Shown: piece by piece, positions 14,040-26,614 of the stretch
Layout of the letters: every line of letters starts with the position of its first letter
Numbering within the stretch: position 1 is the first letter of the stretch
Assembly (NCBI GenBank): GCA_021234155.1
Contig: JAJEKV010000019.1
Coordinates: 6,154,284-6,218,283, forward strand
Direction: 5' to 3'
Origin: Isoetes taiwanensis
Lineage: Eukaryota > Streptophyta > Lycopodiopsida > Isoetales > Isoetaceae
DNA: 64,000 nt
Made by a program: the position numbers and the translations under genes
Notes under the pieces: generated by a model
What the model was told of the DNA's origin: nothing
Seen by the model: the letters and a program-made list of their open reading frames with translations, nothing else
Databases searched by the model: none

Positions 14040-14465
14040 CAAAAAACATCTAATCTTGCCCACTATCAACATTCTATAGTGTGAAAGATGCGGATTCGAA
14101 CCTATGAATATTGTATAATTAGGTCATTATAATTAGGTCATTATAATTAGGTTTTCTTTATAATTAGGTCATTTGTTGCACCCAATGGGTTTTGTTGTGG
14201 TAAATAGGATCGTATCTGAATTCAAACAGAATGGGTTTTGTATCTTGGTGAGAAGTCTGAAGCTTGACAAATAGACCATAATTGTGCCTTAATCTCTTTA
14301 TAATTGGGTCGTTCATTGCACCCAATCGGTTTTGTATCTTTATGAGAAGTCTTGAAGCTTGACAAATAGACCATCACTATGCCAAGGCAAGTTCCAAAAC
14401 ATCTAATCTTGCCCACTATCAACGTTCTATAGCGTGAAAGATGCAAGTTTCAAACCCATGAATGT
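14040..14465. repeat. Two interleaved direct duplications
   Basis: A segment of about 64 bp starting ACATCTAATCTTGCCCACTA occurs at about 14,045-14,108 and again at 14,399-14,464 with a handful of mismatches. Between them a second unit of about 93 bp (GGTTTTGTATCTT...AGACCAT) is repeated in tandem at about 14,231 and 14,324. Short ATAATTAGGTCATT repeats lie at 14,115-14,170. No gene. Confidence 0.75.
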
Positions 14466-15099
14466 TATTTCGACCCATGGGATTCCCACTTTTTTTCTTT
14501 CTTTATGATTGACCATGCTCCTTTCTTTTCCATCCTTTCTATCCTTTATGGATAGAGATTTCCATGGTAACAAGTGTAGAACGTGAATGAATGTTTTTAT
14601 AAATAGATAATACAAACATGTTTTTTTGGGGGTAAGAGTCATTCACAAATATTCCACAAATCAATCTGTGGATCAAACGCCTTACGTTCAAAATTTAGGA
14701 AATCATCTAAGACTGGACCGCTGGCTTCCACGATCCTCATCCTTCTGTGAATGGGCAACAAAAAATTTTGGGCTCAGGAAAACCCGCGTGACGTAAATCG
14801 CAGATAAACCATAACTAACCCTCGGCCTTCAAAAAGGTGTGGATGCAAGATCAGATATGTATCCTCGGGCACACACTTGACATTTATATATACGTATATT
14901 TCATGATGAGGTATAATTTGTATACTGACAAAGCCCTTATTGCCGCCATGGTTTTTCCTTTGAAACCCTTTCTGGTGGGGGTTCTTTAACCCTGATAGTA
15001 ATAAGTTCATTGCTCCTTTCCTCGATCCCATAGCTCATCTGCCCTTGCGGATCTATAAAAATCATTCATTCTTTCTTTCTTTCTTATGTGTAGGTATAA

Positions 15100-15620
15100 A
15101 AAGTCCAAACTAGGATCATTACTAAAGATGCCAATAAAAAAGGACACTTGAAAAATAGTACGGATACGAAGGACAAAACAATTATCCACCTTACCTTCTT
15201 GTCTAAAGCTATAGAAAAGCTTAATATCAGAAAACTCTTTAGCCTAGTACTAGAAGCGGCACTGCATGAAAAAGGGATAGACCTGGTGGAGAATACCACA
15301 TTTGTATGGAAATATCTTGAGCAGATCGAAAACAAGGTTTATAAGCCACATGAAATCTTCGCTGAAGGGCAAATGCCTTTGCTCTAATCCCAATCTAGCA
15401 AAATAGATAGACCCAAGCATTGGGCATGTAAGAACGACCGAACTAGGAATTGTCCATTGCATAAAATTAAGGAAGGCATTTGCCAAGGGATTGAACCACA
15501 TCTCAGATTGTAGCTTCAATGTGCAAGATTTTGTACATCACTTTCTTATAATGTGCCAACAATTCTGGGAGGTACATAATTTTGACACACTTGACCTAAT
15601 AGTAGAAGATATAAAGAGCA
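15100..15620 (+). pseudogene. Decayed protein-coding frame with Cys residues, family unknown
   Basis: One frame stays readable over about 500 bp although stops interrupt it at 15,385 and about 15,508. It begins near 15,148 (MKNSTDTKDKTIIHLTF), continues through an acidic and Lys-rich helix-like part, and after the first stop reads KHWACKNDRTRNCPLHK and then EGICQGIEPHLRL. The spacing of Cys and His in the second part (C-x7-C-x2-H) could be a metal-binding knuckle, but is not a standard CCHC retroviral type. It lies just upstream of the gypsy integrase relic on the same strand and might belong to the same or another mobile element. The continued sense across stops argues for a real but dead gene. 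Confidence 0.35.
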
Positions 15621-15904
15621 TCACCAAGCTATTGGTGCAACATTACAAAAGGTAATCATATAGATTAAAAATGGACTTACCTGCCAGAGGATTCTAGTGG
15701 GAAGATCTTGAGGTCAACAAAAACATTGAGTGGCTTAGTTTTTATGGTCTAATTCCATCATTCTAGTTTGAATATTCCTTTAACTAAATAGATCATCTCC
15801 TGTTGCACCTTTTTGCTAGTTTTTTTTCCCAAGCCAAAAAACATCTCCCATAACATACCAAAATGAAAATAAAAGGTTGATTTTTGTGCTAATTTTGATT
15901 CCAG

Positions 15905-16860
15905 GCACTTTTCCAGATGCCCAACTCTTTTTGGCCACGGCCACACCACACTGGTTCCATGACTACCAACAATATCTTCTCTCAGGTGCCTTACCATATG
16001 AGGATCCCACGCATTCTCCTGACAAGTTACGCTCACGCCATCAACAATTTCTTCGAGAAGTCCGTGACTATACCATGGTTGCTGAACATCTCTACAAGCG
16101 TGGCAAGGATATGATTTTGTGCAGATGTCTTCTTCCTCATGAGGTCCCAAAGATTGTTCGCCAAGCACGTGAAGGATTTGGTGGAGGACATTTCAGTGGT
16201 GATAATATGGCACAGAAAATCCTTTTGGCTGGCTATTTTTGGCCCACGCTGTTCAAAGACGCTCATGCTCATGCGTGCCAATGTGACGTCTGCCAGCACG
16301 TGGGAAGGCCCATGGCCCGTGACGCTCTACCCTTAACTCTAGTTGCCATGCCATTACTCTTCAACAATTGGGGTATGGACTTTGTTGGACCTATTGATCC
16401 ACCTGCTCGAAACTCCCATGCTCGCTACATTCTTGTTCTCACAGATTATGCCACTAAGTTGGCTGAAGCTTGTGCGTTACCTGATAACACTACAGCCAGC
16501 ACGGCGCGGGTACTCTACACGCAAGTCATCACATGTTTCGGCTGCCCCACAGAACTTATGAGTGACCTGGGTATTTATTTCGTCAATCAAACCATGTCGA
16601 GGAACTCCCGCGAACTATTTTGCATCGCCGGAAGAACCAGCATATTATCCTGAGGAAATGGTCTTTTAGCGAAAGTACCAACAAGACTCTAAGCAACATT
16701 TTAAAGAGATTTGTGGCAGCCTCCGGGGAAAGATTGGCGAGGAAAAGTTACCAAGCGTTTTTATGGGCCTACAGCACCGCTTACAAATTGCCACAAAGAG
16801 GCGATTACATTCAGAGCTACGGTATGGCCAAGAGGCGAAAGGATTCTCCATGGGCCCTAT
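15905..16860 (+). mobile_element. Ty3/gypsy integrase relic, frameshifted
   Basis: The open frame from about 15,905 to 16,600 reads through the integrase zinc domain (H-x3-H as GHFSGDN with the paired Cys in CQCDVCQH) into the catalytic core (WGMDFVGPIDPP with the first catalytic Asp; LVLTDYATKLAEA; then ELMSDLGIYFVNQTM with the second Asp). After about 16,600 the frame is lost, but other frames give ESTNKTLSNILK, FLWAYSTAYK and HSELRYGQEAKGF, matching the usual 'AE.TNK.L..IL', 'ALWAYRTAYK' and 'YG.EA' parts of plant gypsy integrases. So the core extends to about 16,860, with at least two indels. Reverse transcriptase and LTRs were not found beside it. Not functional. Confidence 0.85.
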
Positions 16861-16884
16861 AGCACTTACAAGGTATACCAATGG

Positions 16885-17345
16885 AATGGGTGATGACAAT
16901 GGAAACGTGGGTTCGATGCATGGGGTTTTGGGGAGTGGGGGTGGTCAGGGGCAGGGGCATTGGGGTTTGGTATGTGATTTAGGTCTTAGGGTTTTGATTC
17001 CATTCAAATCATGATCCATGGAACATTCCATTGGATTCCATTGGTCCATTCCATTCCATTTGTGTGAGGTGGAAATGTGACAGGCTGGGGTGTTGATTTG
17101 GGATGATTCGAGTCCATTTGATTGATTTGATTTGATGATAACATTAGCATTATGACATTTCCATGGTGGGGGTTTGGGTTGGGGTGGTGGGGTTGGGGGT
17201 TTGGATGATGATTGCATTCCATTGCATTTGGTTGGTGGGGACAGGGTTAAGGGTTTTAGGGGTTTTGGGCCTTCCATTTGTGCATGACGACAGGTGGGGT
17301 GGTGACGGGTTTGGGGTGAGAAAGGTTAATGGATTGGTGGGTTGA
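16885..17345 (+). repeat. G- and T-rich low-complexity block with many G-runs
   Basis: The + strand is dominated by G and T, with repeated GGGG, GGGTT and GGTGG runs (densest at 16,920-16,970 and 17,164-17,205) and an ATTCCATT-type stretch at 17,000-17,060. Runs of at least three G spaced by a few bases occur often enough to allow G-quadruplex folding. The frames on either strand here are composition artefacts. It abuts the 3' end of the gypsy integrase relic. Confidence 0.7.
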
Positions 17346-20279
17346 GAATGTGATTGTTTTAGGATTGTTAAAATGGTCGATCCCAGAACATTCATCTGAT
17401 GGAGCAAGATAAATCTGACATCCTTCTAATCCAAAATCATTAGGAAAAATCCTTCCACGATCTTTGGCCTTTAACTTTGATGTCTTGAATGCTCAAAGAT
17501 AAGAATATTTGGATTTGTTTGGGCAATTCCAAACCTTAGTTAAACCCTTTTGACGTCACAGATCCTGATTCACGAAGATTTTTCTTGGCAAATCGATGAG
17601 GTATTCTTTGTTCATATTTGCTTGACGTATGGTTTAAAAAGCAGAGATGTGTAGCTGACCGGTATGATATACACTGACTTTAATTCCCACGGCCTTCACG
17701 TATAGATATAGAGAACCCAAATGTGGCATTCAGTCTGTCTTGACCTCAAGATTATCATCTTGGGCATGGGAGGTAATTGGTTGAATGAGGAATAGGAATG
17801 TGATTTAAAAAAGACGTTAATACCTTAGAAGGTTAAAAGTATTTTAATATTTGTCCTACATTTGGCGGTATGCATATGAGGGTTTGGAGCTGTAACTTTC
17901 GTTTTCTAGGCACTTTGAGAATCTAAAACCGCTAAATTTGAGTAGATATCTTGAATAACATTATGCATTAGTCTATGCGATAGCAGAATATCATGGTATT
18001 AATATTCCTAATTGCAAATACGCATAAACCTCCAATCGAGGCCTCTGAGTCCACATTCCGCTCCATTCGTATTCGGCATATAAAGTACTTTTGTCTTCCT
18101 TAACTTGTGCAGACTTCACCTTAGCATAAATGCTGCTTCGCTTGGAGTTTAGCTGTTCCATAACTAGTAACTAACTTTGTATACGTGTTTTGTTTTGTAT
18201 GCAATGAGTGCTTTCCATGTCTACGTTTAGCGTGGTTGTTTATATTATTTTTTATTGTGGTGGCTAATGCAAGCGTGATTTTGTTTTCTTGTATTTGGCC
18301 TAATAATTTTGGCGTTTGTTTATTATGTTTGTATGATTTTGTTTCATGATCAGGTTTAGTTGTTGGAATGGATGGATGAATTTTGAATGCACTTGGTGTG
18401 GAAGAGGAACATGATGGCCGATTGCATGAGTAACAACTACAACACGGGTCATTGATTTGGATAATGCAAGGGGCTTTATAATGAGGAAACTTGAAGGATA
18501 GCTTAGAAATAGTCGATAAGAACTTGTCTAACAAATTAGATTCCGAGGAATCTTTGGCGACACCTCTCATCCTACCATTATTTGGAAATTTCTAGTGTCC
18601 ATCTCATCAACCCTTCAGTACAGCAGGAATCAAAGGGTGGTTTCGATGTTGGGCTGTAATTTGGATTAACTTTTATATACATATTTTGTGGTCGGTTCCA
18701 AGGGACCATGAGGAGAGCTGACTAATATGGGCAACTTTCATGGCATTTTTTAAATGTGTCCATTTGTTTCGGTGACATCTGCGTGCATTTGGAGGCTCTC
18801 CCATTGTCCTATTTGTAATATTTTCTCAAATCGACCGCGTTTTAGGTCTCAGTACTGGATTTATAATGTTGTGATTCAAGAAGGTGTAATATTTTAATGT
18901 ATATTTCAATGAGATATAAAATGCAGAGAAATGCACAAAAGCAATGTGATTTTATCATTGTAAAAAATGAGATGAAAAACAAACAATCCATTCAGAAAAT
19001 AACTATAGGTTAGTGCTTTGGATTGACATAATCCCAATTTAATTGGATGATGGTTAGTATTAAGCCAAAACCATGATAGCGTTTTAGGCTTAGAAGTGAT
19101 GTGTGTGCATTACAGGCATTGCCTAGAGTTAAAGTGGTTGATTTCCTGAGAAGCGATTACTTGCCATATCTCTATAGGTAATATAGTCTAATACAAACTA
19201 AATTCTAAGTTAAAGCAAATAAGAAATGTTACATTTATCTGCTAAGTAGTTGTGTGTTGTGTGTATTATTCATGGCCTAAGCTTTAGCAACATTTTGAGA
19301 GCTTATTACATTAAGTGTATGAAATAACTGATGAAGCTAAAAGAACACGTGTTTGCCATGTTCAATTCAATACTCTGATTGATAAATATAATTATATCTA
19401 TATAAAAAGCTTGAGTTCATCCTATTTATGTCCCAACCATTTATTTCGTACATGTGATTCGGTGCTGATTAAATTCGATCAGAAAAAGCTTTATCATTTT
19501 GGAATGGTGTCAGTAATTTTTCTGAGTCTCACTTAGTCTCATATCATGAAATCCCATTTTAAGCCTCGGGGCCAAAACTTCTTACAGCTTGATGGATTAC
19601 TCATAGGTGTTATAGCCATTCTGTATGGTATTATCTTATGGGGAATGGAATTGCTTTTTTCAAAATGTTTGCCTCACGACGATTCATAGCATGTCCTAAT
19701 ATCTCAAATTGCAACATGTTCAAAATCCCTCCATACTAGAAGAGCACTCAAATGTCGTACTCTACCACCCAACAATCCTCTTGCTTTGGGAGCATGGCGG
19801 ACATCAGAGAATCATAGGTACGAACATACTAATATAAAGTACCGAAACAAGGCCCGCAGTAGTCTCGGCTTCAGTGGACCAAGACATTCCCACAGGTTCG
19901 TCCTCCGGACATAGGCAGAAACAGCGAGAACATCACCGATATTTGCTCTCCAAACCAATCTGTAGCCCTTGAGAGCACTGGCATGCCTCCAAGTACTAAC
20001 CATGTAGAGATGGGAGACAACTCTCACGACACATATTCATATGATGTATTCTTCAAATCTTTCTTTGTGAGAAAGCTTGTATAGCCAGACTTGACACTTT
20101 CATATATCTTATTAGCTTTGGTTGAAGGCGACTAGTCCTATAGTAATCCCACTTTGTTATAATTCTTTCAATCAAAATCCCATTTTAGAGTGCCAATGTA
20201 AGATTCGCTATATTAATACGTTTTTGTACTATAGGGATTGTGGCCCAGAGCTAAAGCCAAGCATAGTATGAGTAAGTTT
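17346..20279. other. No gene recognised
   Basis: This is AT-rich DNA without a recognisable protein. The 149-codon minus-strand frame at 18,121-18,570 is rich in Ser, Lys, Asn and Thr, contains no motif I know, and has no related frame beside it. I regard it as unsupported. Confidence 0.45.
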
Positions 20280-21265
20280 TTATAAAGATTCTTCTAAGTC
20301 CCAAGACTCTAAAAGATGCTACAAGATTCTTTGGTCCGATCAATGTTTCTTATTCCCTAGGGCCTTGAAGGGTTCATATTCATGACATTAATATTTTGTG
20401 GAAATTTCCATACAAAATACATTAGGTGTGAAAGATCTGTGATTCCTTAGATTCACAAGATTTTTGGATTCTTAAGGTTCTACAAGAGACTCCCTAGATT
20501 CTCCAAGATTAAATAGAGATTCACAAGATTCTTGGGTTCTGAGATTCCTAAATTTTTAAAGGTATCCCAAGATTCCTCTAGATTCCATATAGATTCCCTG
20601 AATTCTCTTAGATTGAAGAGAATTTCCCTAAATTTTCCAAGATTCTATTAGATTCTCCAAAGATCTTATAAAGATTCTTCTTGGTTCCCTAGATTCTACA
20701 AGGATTCCATCCAAGAGATTCTTTGGATTCTCAAGGGGTACTATGAGGAATTTGTACCAAATTCAATTAGAAGCAAGTAAATTCAAGTGAGATTCTATAA
20801 AGATTCTCCAGATTCTTCAAGGGCTTGAAAGATTCCACTAAACTTCTTTGAAATTCCATTCAATGTGCCCTTATATTCTGAATCATAATGATTCCTCGAG
20901 ATTTTCAAGATTCCATAAACATTCCCTTAGATTTACTGATATTTAATGAGATTCCATATTGAAACACTTTTGCGGTCAGAAAGATTCTCCTGGGTTCCAC
21001 AAAGGTTCTTTAGATTCTTGGGTTCTGCAAGATTCCTTTAGATTTTTACTTAGGAATTTTCCCCAAGATTTTCACCGAGTTTTCAAGATTCATGTGATTC
21101 TCCTAAGATTCTATGTAGATTCTTCTAGATTCTACAAAGATTCCTCAAAATTCTCAAGATTCCATTCCAAATTCCTCTGATTCCAAGATTTTCCTTAGAT
21201 TCCCAAGATCCTCATGATTCTAGATTTCCTAAGATTCTCTTGAGATTCCCTAGATCATAAGATTC
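20280..21265. repeat. Degenerate satellite built on AAGATTC / AGATTCT words
   Basis: Dozens of copies of GATTC, mostly within AAGATTC, TAGATTC or AGATTCT, are spaced about 8-25 bases apart over nearly 1 kb, with CCTTAG, CCAAG and CTACAAG linkers. The array begins raggedly near 20,280 and stops sharply after about 21,265. Units are too diverged for a fixed period by eye. There is no coding frame of note. Confidence 0.85.
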
Positions 21266-22660
21266 TTGGGGTTGATCCATTGGCTCATTACAATGGAACA
21301 ATGTCAAGGCACCATTTTATTGACTCTAGATAAGAATCCAAGATGGGTCCCAACCGGCCCTCTCATAGAGTTATGGCCATTTGATGGTGAATGAAACTGG
21401 AAATTAGGTCCATAAATCAGCACACCATATCCACTCTTATTTTTATTAAATGTCAACTATACAATATGAAATCTGATTTAATAAAAAAAAACTAATAGCT
21501 GGAATTCTACTTTGATCCCTATTTAGATTTGCTACACTTTAAATCATTTTATCGTGGTGAGATCAAATCCTTGACCGCGGTCAAAGCTCCTAATAAGGGG
21601 GTGGCAGGGCTTTCCTTGGGGGTGACAAGTCACGGCGTCAACTGGCGTCAATCTCACATGTATGACGGCCGGGCGGCGACACAATATCTACCTGGTTGCT
21701 TGGGGGCTGGATCAGGGTGTCTCGGAGTCTGTTTCTTGATCTCTAGAATGGGCCCAGGATGAGGAACACCTCAAATATTGGAGCATTGGATAAAGGGGGT
21801 GCTTAAGCTGTACTGTGGTGGATAAGTTTGGACCATTGATCTCAGCCATCGAGCGTCACCACCTCAAATCTTTGGAACCTTTGCTGGATACAGGGGTGCT
21901 TATATGGTAACTACATATATGGCGATGAGATATATTCTCACCATAAAAAAAAAATGCCATCGGTGTACTCGTTCGTCAAACATGAAAACCTTAGTAGCGT
22001 CGATCAATAATGCCACCATATAGACCTATCACATAGTATCCAAACATAGTACCTTCTAAATGCCAACGTAGAGCCTATCACGGTATACTTGGAATTCACC
22101 CTCCACCTATCATTGCCTCCATGTATGGCTTCCCTTTAATTCCCTAACTTCAGCAAGCTTTTGTATAGGGAATGTCTCTACCTTGACATTCCGCCATTAT
22201 TGATAATAAAGCGGCCGGTAGGAACTCATTATTTCTAGGAATAATCAGCCGGTATTCCATAACGTCAAACAACACGCGTACCATGACGTTAAATCTGATA
22301 GCAGCTCGAGGAATGGCAGTCAGGGGATTCGAGAATGCAAGGTATTGGCCAGGAATGCAGGGAGTAAATCGAGCATAGAGGTAAGTCACTCGAGTATAAG
22401 GTAGGAATTCAAGAACAAAGCGAGCGGAGGGAAAATCTGGGCAGTGAACCTTGCAGCATTAGGGGAAAGAAACGAGGCCACACGTCACTTGAGTTGGACG
22501 AGGCAGCAGGGTATGCAAGGCAGGTTGCTTTTTACGTCCACCAAGACAATCGGTATCAGTCAATGAAGCCTATAATCCATTTCTACTTCTAGTTTTTAAG
22601 GCAACAGCATGACCACAAGTGGCCCCTTATATCGAAGGCTAACCTATTCACGTGTCCAAA
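21266..22660. other. No gene recognised
   Basis: Short frames only. A poly(A) run lies at 21,482-21,490 and another near 21,945. A frame of 77 codons at 21,529-21,762 has no recognisable motif. Confidence 0.45.
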
Positions 22661-22664
22661 AAGT

Positions 22665-23168
22665 CTGAGTTGGTTGCCAAGCTGGCCATTTGATCATGAT
22701 CTACGGTACCAGACGACCTTCAAACTCCTGATGGCCGTTCTGGACCGTCGCGCTGGGTTAGAGCAGAAGATGCTCCCTGGAAATGTATGGATCGACGCCT
22801 TATGATGCTCCACAAGGAGTAAACCAGGGTTTTTGAAACCACAACAAATGCGTAGCTCTATTTCAGCCTTGATAGTCATTTTTCCAAGATCCATAGTTCC
22901 CGGCATCACAGAATAGTTTGAGTTGGATGTGGCTTAAGCCATTTGATCATGATCTAGAATAGACTGTTTTTAGAATTCAATGGCCGTTCTGGACCGTCAC
23001 CTAGGGTAGATCAGAAGATGCTCCACAAAGGTATGGATCGTCACCTATGGTTAGGTCAAATGCTCCACAAAGGTAAATCAGGGTTTCTCTAGCTCCTATT
23101 TATCGTAGCTGTACCCAGGCTTAATTAAGATCATATTCAAGATTATAGTTCCCGGCATCACGGAATAA
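22665..23168. repeat. Direct duplication of about 250 bp
   Basis: Three landmarks recur in the same order about 250 bp apart: ATTTGATCATGATCTA at about 22,688 and 22,941; ATGGCCGTTCTGGACCGTC at about 22,731 and 22,980; and AGTTCCCGGCATCAC at about 22,896 and 23,145. The two units are therefore roughly 22,665-22,918 and 22,919-23,168. The second also carries a shorter internal repeat (ATGCTCCACAAAGGTA twice). Not coding. Confidence 0.75.
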
Positions 23169-23436
23169 TGACGTCCTGGCATTTGAGACGTGAGTTACCG
23201 TGCCATGCCATTTGCATTTCGGGTTCTCACTTTGGTATGGACCAACATGTGCAAGTTGTTGTTTAGATTTGGTGGCGCCAGTTCTAGCTGCAAAGGCACG
23301 TGCAATGCATTTTTAATGCAAAACCTCTCTGCATAGCATGACTAAAGTTTTATCAGTGAATTAGAAGGCCTGAGTGATAATTTCTCTGGTGCTAGCATTT
23401 GTATGGCAATTATACAGTCTATGGTTTTTAATTCGT

Positions 23437-23575
23437 TATGACTCTTTTACATTAATTATTGGAACCTAAAACGTTCCCTTTTGCTATGACGTTGAGCACC
23501 AGCATATGGCTATGACTTTTTTACATTAATTATTGGAATTTGAAGGACCAAAACGTTCCCCTTTGCTATGATGTG
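23437..23575. repeat. Tandem duplication, period 74 bp
   Basis: TATGACTCTTTTACATTAAT at 23,437 recurs at 23,511 with one mismatch, followed in both copies by ATTATTGGAA and, after a small indel, AAAACGTTCCC.TTTGCTATGA. Confidence 0.8.
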
Positions 23576-24379
23576 GAACAACTAATGGTAGTCAATCCAC
23601 ATTTTGATCTACGTGCCTTGCTGTTGATGTGTTGCGGAACCAAAAATTCTGCTCATGAAATGCAGCATTCTATATCTCTAGTAATGGCTACTCATGCCTT
23701 CAGACTGCCATTTCCTTCCTAGGTTTACCTTGTCAATTATTATAAGCTCATAATGTTGCAAACTGATAAGGCATGTTTGTATACAAGATCAATTCTTGGT
23801 TCGTTTTTGAGGTTATGACGCTGCATATTGCTTTCCTAAGCCTCCCCGTATCTTTTCTTGGATTTATAGAGATTTTGTGCCTTACCTACTATATTAGGGT
23901 ACCTCTGCATAGGCATCCTCTAAACTAGTGGCTAGATGGACTAGTGGCTGAGGCAATTGTATAGTTTGCATCTCCCAATTCCAGGCAATTGCATCCAGGG
24001 TTGTTTGTCATATTTGGGGTTGTGCATATGCTCCAGTCTAATGGGATACCTCTGCATAAGGGATCCTCTAAACTGATGACTAAGCTTCCAAGGAGTATGG
24101 ATGCAATAGAATTAACCAATTCCTTTTTGGAACAGTTAACTATCCATTTGGGTTATTTAATTTGTTTGTTTGAAATTATTATCTCAGTTTTAGGCTTAGT
24201 GTGGTTTAGCTAAATGATGTTGAAATTAGTTATCATGTCCTTTCAAAGAAAGTCTTGTCATACAACTTCAAAATGCATAAGTCCTGTAGGACCTCAGCTT
24301 GCATAACCTCCTTTTGATCTTGTCCTTCTTTCTTGATATTTTGTTTGATGGGTAATGCTTTATTTATGGATTTCTTCTC

Positions 24380-25760
24380 ATTGTAATTTCTATTTTGAAG
24401 ATACTTGTTTTGAGATTTCTTATTACACTTATGGATGATATGGCGTTACACATATGTAGGTTTTGCAGGCAGCTCAATTGGGTGGAAGGATTATCTCTTA
24501 GGATCTTTAATCTAGTTCAAATGGAAGCCTTGCTGAAGTTCTACGTAAGTTTCTTTCTTGTTTATTTACAGGTTACTAAACTTCTGTAAAAATTCATTTC
24601 ACTTTGTATCAAAGGAAGCATGCATATGAAGAATCATAATATTAGAAAACAGGCAATTGTTAGGACTGCTAAGGTTATCCACATCTGCATAATTTTGGTG
24701 TACATGACTTTTATACAATGCACCATATTTTAACCAGAATGTTTACTTGGCATCAATGCAGGGAAGGCACAGAGGAGGACCCTAATTGGAAGTTGTTTAT
24801 GCCTTCAGAATCTGGTAGAAGTAAAGGATCATAGATGGCACTGGGAATGCTATTCCTCTACTTGGGGTTCAGAGGGCCTTACATCCCTGTCGTGGAGGCG
24901 GTGAACTTGACTAACTAGCTCGGTCTTATGCAGACATCAGAAGCAGAAGCTACTTAAAATATTTCCGGAATTTTAGCAATTGCTGGTTTAATCTCTTGTG
25001 TTTTCTGTCATTACTAGTTTAGCACATTTAGTTTGTTCTTACTTGGTAAAACTGGCCATTGAAACCAATACATGATTTAAAGTGAAATTTGAAGTAGAAG
25101 GAAACCACATCTGTTACTTAGCTTTTATGATTCCTGCTTTTTAAATAACCATGATATATAATTAGAAACAACAAAATTAAGGGTCCATTTTAACTGCATA
25201 CAGTCCAGATATGTGATATGCTTGCATTCTTTACTAAAGACCAATAGGTACAGATTACATGTAGATAGGCTTAAAATGCTGGTTTCTAGTGGGCAGGGGA
25301 AGGGATAAGCTGCCACTCAATAGTACAGAGCAGTAGAGAAAGCGGCCTCCTCGGCCATACAGTCCAACAATACAATGAGAACATCAATGCTTTTGCTGAG
25401 GGAGATGCCTCCAAGGTATTTTACATTTTAACTTTTGGCTTGTCCTTCCGGGTTATGTGGCGGCATATTTCTTTTGCAGAACTTGGGCATGTGCGACCTG
25501 CTGTGCTGAAGTTCGACTTAAGAGTAAGTAGAATTCATTTATTTGTAGTTGTAGGGGTTAATTGATGAAGGTTATCATTGTTTTGATTCTATGTTACAAG
25601 ATTTATCTCTGGTTTTCTTGAGATCATTGCAGATGCATTACTTTTTACTTTTAGGCAGAGCATGGTATATAGATGAAGTTGAGGGTCTTTTGAAATGCGG
25701 TAGAGTCCGATTTGTTGGGGATTTAGGTTCCCGAATTCTTGGGATATTCTAGGTACCAGA
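24380..25760 (+). other. Cluster of exon-like islands, gene not identified
   Basis: Several short segments are bounded by good acceptor and donor signals on the + strand. About 24,469-24,542 lies between TTTTGCAG and GTAAGT. About 24,763-24,832 follows AATGCAG and reads EEDPNWKLFMPSESG before a stop. About 25,325-25,415 ends before GTATTT. About 25,481-25,524 lies between TTTTGCAG and GTAAGT. About 25,656-25,725 follows TTTTAG and reads WYIDEVEGLLKCGRVRF. The last bases of the third island and the fourth can be joined in phase (MPPR then TWACATCCAEVRLK), giving W and closely spaced Cys. Others carry stops in the needed phase. I do not recognise the protein. It could be a decayed gene or a non-coding transcript. 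Confidence 0.2.
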
Positions 25761-26614
25761 AACTGCACCTTAGATCATATGTTTGTGAATTCTTGGAAAG
25801 ATAAGCAGCAATTCTCATGAATTAGTTGGAGTTCTATGATAAACACATAAAAAAAGGATTCAGTCGATTAATGGTCATCTTCAGGAAGGCAAGATGCTTG
25901 CTGCTTATGGAAGTGGCTTGTTTCAATGAATTAAAATTATGAATGATATTAGGCTGTGCTATTGGTTTAGTGGCTGGGAAGGAATATCCAGAAATAAGAT
26001 TGCATGCTCTCTGTGTCTCTGACTACCAACTGTGGCAAATAAGAACCTCCTTCCTTTCTAGAATTTTTAGTCAAGTATTCTGTTTGATCTCTCATAACCT
26101 GGGCGTTACAGTTTGGTATTTAAATTATGGGGTGTCAAATCATTTCATGAAATCCTTGACAAGAATCTTGTTGGAGGCTTTAATGCTCGTATAGGTCGAT
26201 CTAGAACTTCGAAATTCTATTTCAAAAGCTAAACTTTCTTTTTGAAGTGTAATTTATTGACTTCCTAAAATGGAAAAAAAATGTCTTCTGCAGCCTGGGG
26301 TTCAATTCTCCAATCTCTTTTTTTTATGTGCCTTACTGCACCTGTTAAATCTAACAGGTCAAGAACAACATACATAATGAATCTTTGTTACTTCATAGTA
26401 AACTTGATGTTCAATTTTAGATTGTAGAACTCTTGTATTTCACTTGGGACCTTTGGAGTAATTAGCAGATCAAGGAACTGCATACCTCCTATGTGGTGTA
26501 AGAGAATCATCTTCTCCACATGATGGTGTGATGGATTTCCTATGTGTGACAAATGGGATGCAAGGACATCCACATTTTGATATGCTACCTTATTCTAACA
26601 TTCTACTTGTCAGC

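Noticed and set aside
14085-14110. GGATTCGAACC, a perfect tRNA B-box on the minus strand
   Set aside because: No A-box at the right distance and no foldable arms; the duplicate at 14,440 lacks the motif, so it is probably chance.
17000-17060. ATTCCATT repeats resembling animal satellite
   Set aside because: Only a few copies within a low-complexity block; it fits simple-sequence drift and not contamination.
18121-18570. 149-codon minus-strand frame
   Set aside because: Composition is Ser/Lys/Asn/Thr-biased with no motif; AT-rich DNA gives such frames by chance, and no splice or homology support was seen.
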